Positions 63,685-64,000 of a stretch of 64,000 nucleotides of DNA are shown piece after piece. Source of the stretch: Hydrogenispora ethanolica (GTDB lineage Bacteria; Bacillota; UBA4882; UBA8346). A program made the translations under genes and the position numbers. The stretch covers positions 1 through 64,000 of the forward strand of contig NZ_SLUN01000015.1 in assembly GCF_004340685.1 (NCBI RefSeq), given 5' to 3'. The notes under the pieces were generated by a model. That model was not told the DNA's origin. It worked only from the letters and a program-made list of their open reading frames with translations, and did not search any database. How positions within the stretch are numbered: position 1 is the stretch's first letter; each line of letters begins with the position of its first letter.

Positions 63685-64000
63685 ACTGCTTGAATGGCTC
63701 AAGCAGATGCCTGGATCATTCGTGCCATTCCTTGGATGACTTCAGTAATCGCTTTGCTCATTCAAGCAGTTACTTGAGCCACTCATGCAGATGCTTGAGT
63801 CACTCAAGTAACTACTGGAATGATTCATGTAGATGCTTTGGTCACTCAAGTAACTACCGGAATGATTCATGTAGATGCTTTGGTCACTCAAGTAACTACT
63901 GGAATGATTCATGTAGATGCTTTGGTCACTCAAGTAACTACTGGAATGATTCATGCAGATGCTTGAGTCACTCAAGTAACTACTGGAATGATTCATGCAG
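63685..64000. repeat. 42-bp tandem repeat array, cut by the window edge
   Basis: From about 63769 the sequence repeats in 42-base units of the form CACTCAAGTAACTACTGGAA, TGATTCATGTAG, ATGCTTTGGT, with about five and a half similar units to the window end. The preceding 80 bases are diverged relatives (GCTTGAATGGCTCAAGC). Some units hold the palindrome CTTGA-GTCAC-TCAAG. Minus-strand open frames of a 14-residue repeat (MNHSSSYLSDQSIY) are a by-product unless continued outside the window. No spacers are present. Confidence 0.9.

Noticed and set aside
63742-63996. Minus-strand frame with a 14-residue repeat (MNHSSSYLSDQSIY)
   Set aside because: It is open only because the 42-bp unit is a multiple of three; no start site is visible. 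It stays open whether it continues outside the window.

Overview
The window reads as chromosomal DNA of an anaerobic Bacillota (Firmicutes) bacterium of mid-to-high GC content. The clues are zinc-type S14, S4 and L36, a KOW protein between map and infA, a CIRCE-controlled groESL operon, the clostridial order nadK-argR-recN, many TTG starts behind strong GGAGG sites, and an oxygen-sensitive glycyl radical enzyme. A deep-branching lineage near Hydrogenispora/Limnochordia would fit, but that is inference. No rRNA or tRNA gene was seen.

Bases 1-16474 hold the tail of tuf, then one unbroken S10-spc-alpha ribosomal cluster (rpsJ to rplQ, with secY, adk, map, infA and rpoA) closed by a hairpin terminator, and truA. 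This part is visibly richer in A/T than what follows. Bases 16729-23485 carry a GH57 branching-enzyme/DUF4912 pair (minus), two exported proteins (plus), and a split LigD system (minus). Bases 23636-25730 are the CIRCE groESL operon. A 10-copy 21-bp tandem array follows, then a stand-alone E2-type acyltransferase, an M16 protease pair with a DUF1848 protein, and nadK-argR-recN. Next come tlpA/ccdA-type genes for thiol redox or cytochrome c maturation, comEA-comEC-holA and a nitroreductase.

Bases 41603-49813 form a coherent catabolic locus: a ROK repressor, a sugar-type ABC importer, and a glycyl radical enzyme with its activase. Matching palindromes lie before the repressor and before the importer. 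After this comes an accessory stretch: a DUF6338-like membrane protein with a nearby tiny GYQP-type peptide, a small secreted protein, an MFS exporter, a methyltransferase, an MNT-HEPN pair, a flavin reductase-like protein and a PHP hydrolase. Bases 57844-62507 encode a TIM-barrel protein with a complete binding-protein ABC importer. The window ends with lepB, which is embedded in a partial duplicate of the PHP gene region, and a 42-bp tandem array cut by the window edge.

The most unusual feature is a family of about 130-bp structured repeats (six copies plus a partial head) in the spacers between 27.6 and 57.8 kb. They share three hairpins whose stems change by compensating substitutions, and most sit just upstream of a ribosome binding site. 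I do not recognise this as a known riboswitch or RNA family. A second hairpin family occurs at about 49.9 and 53.6 kb.
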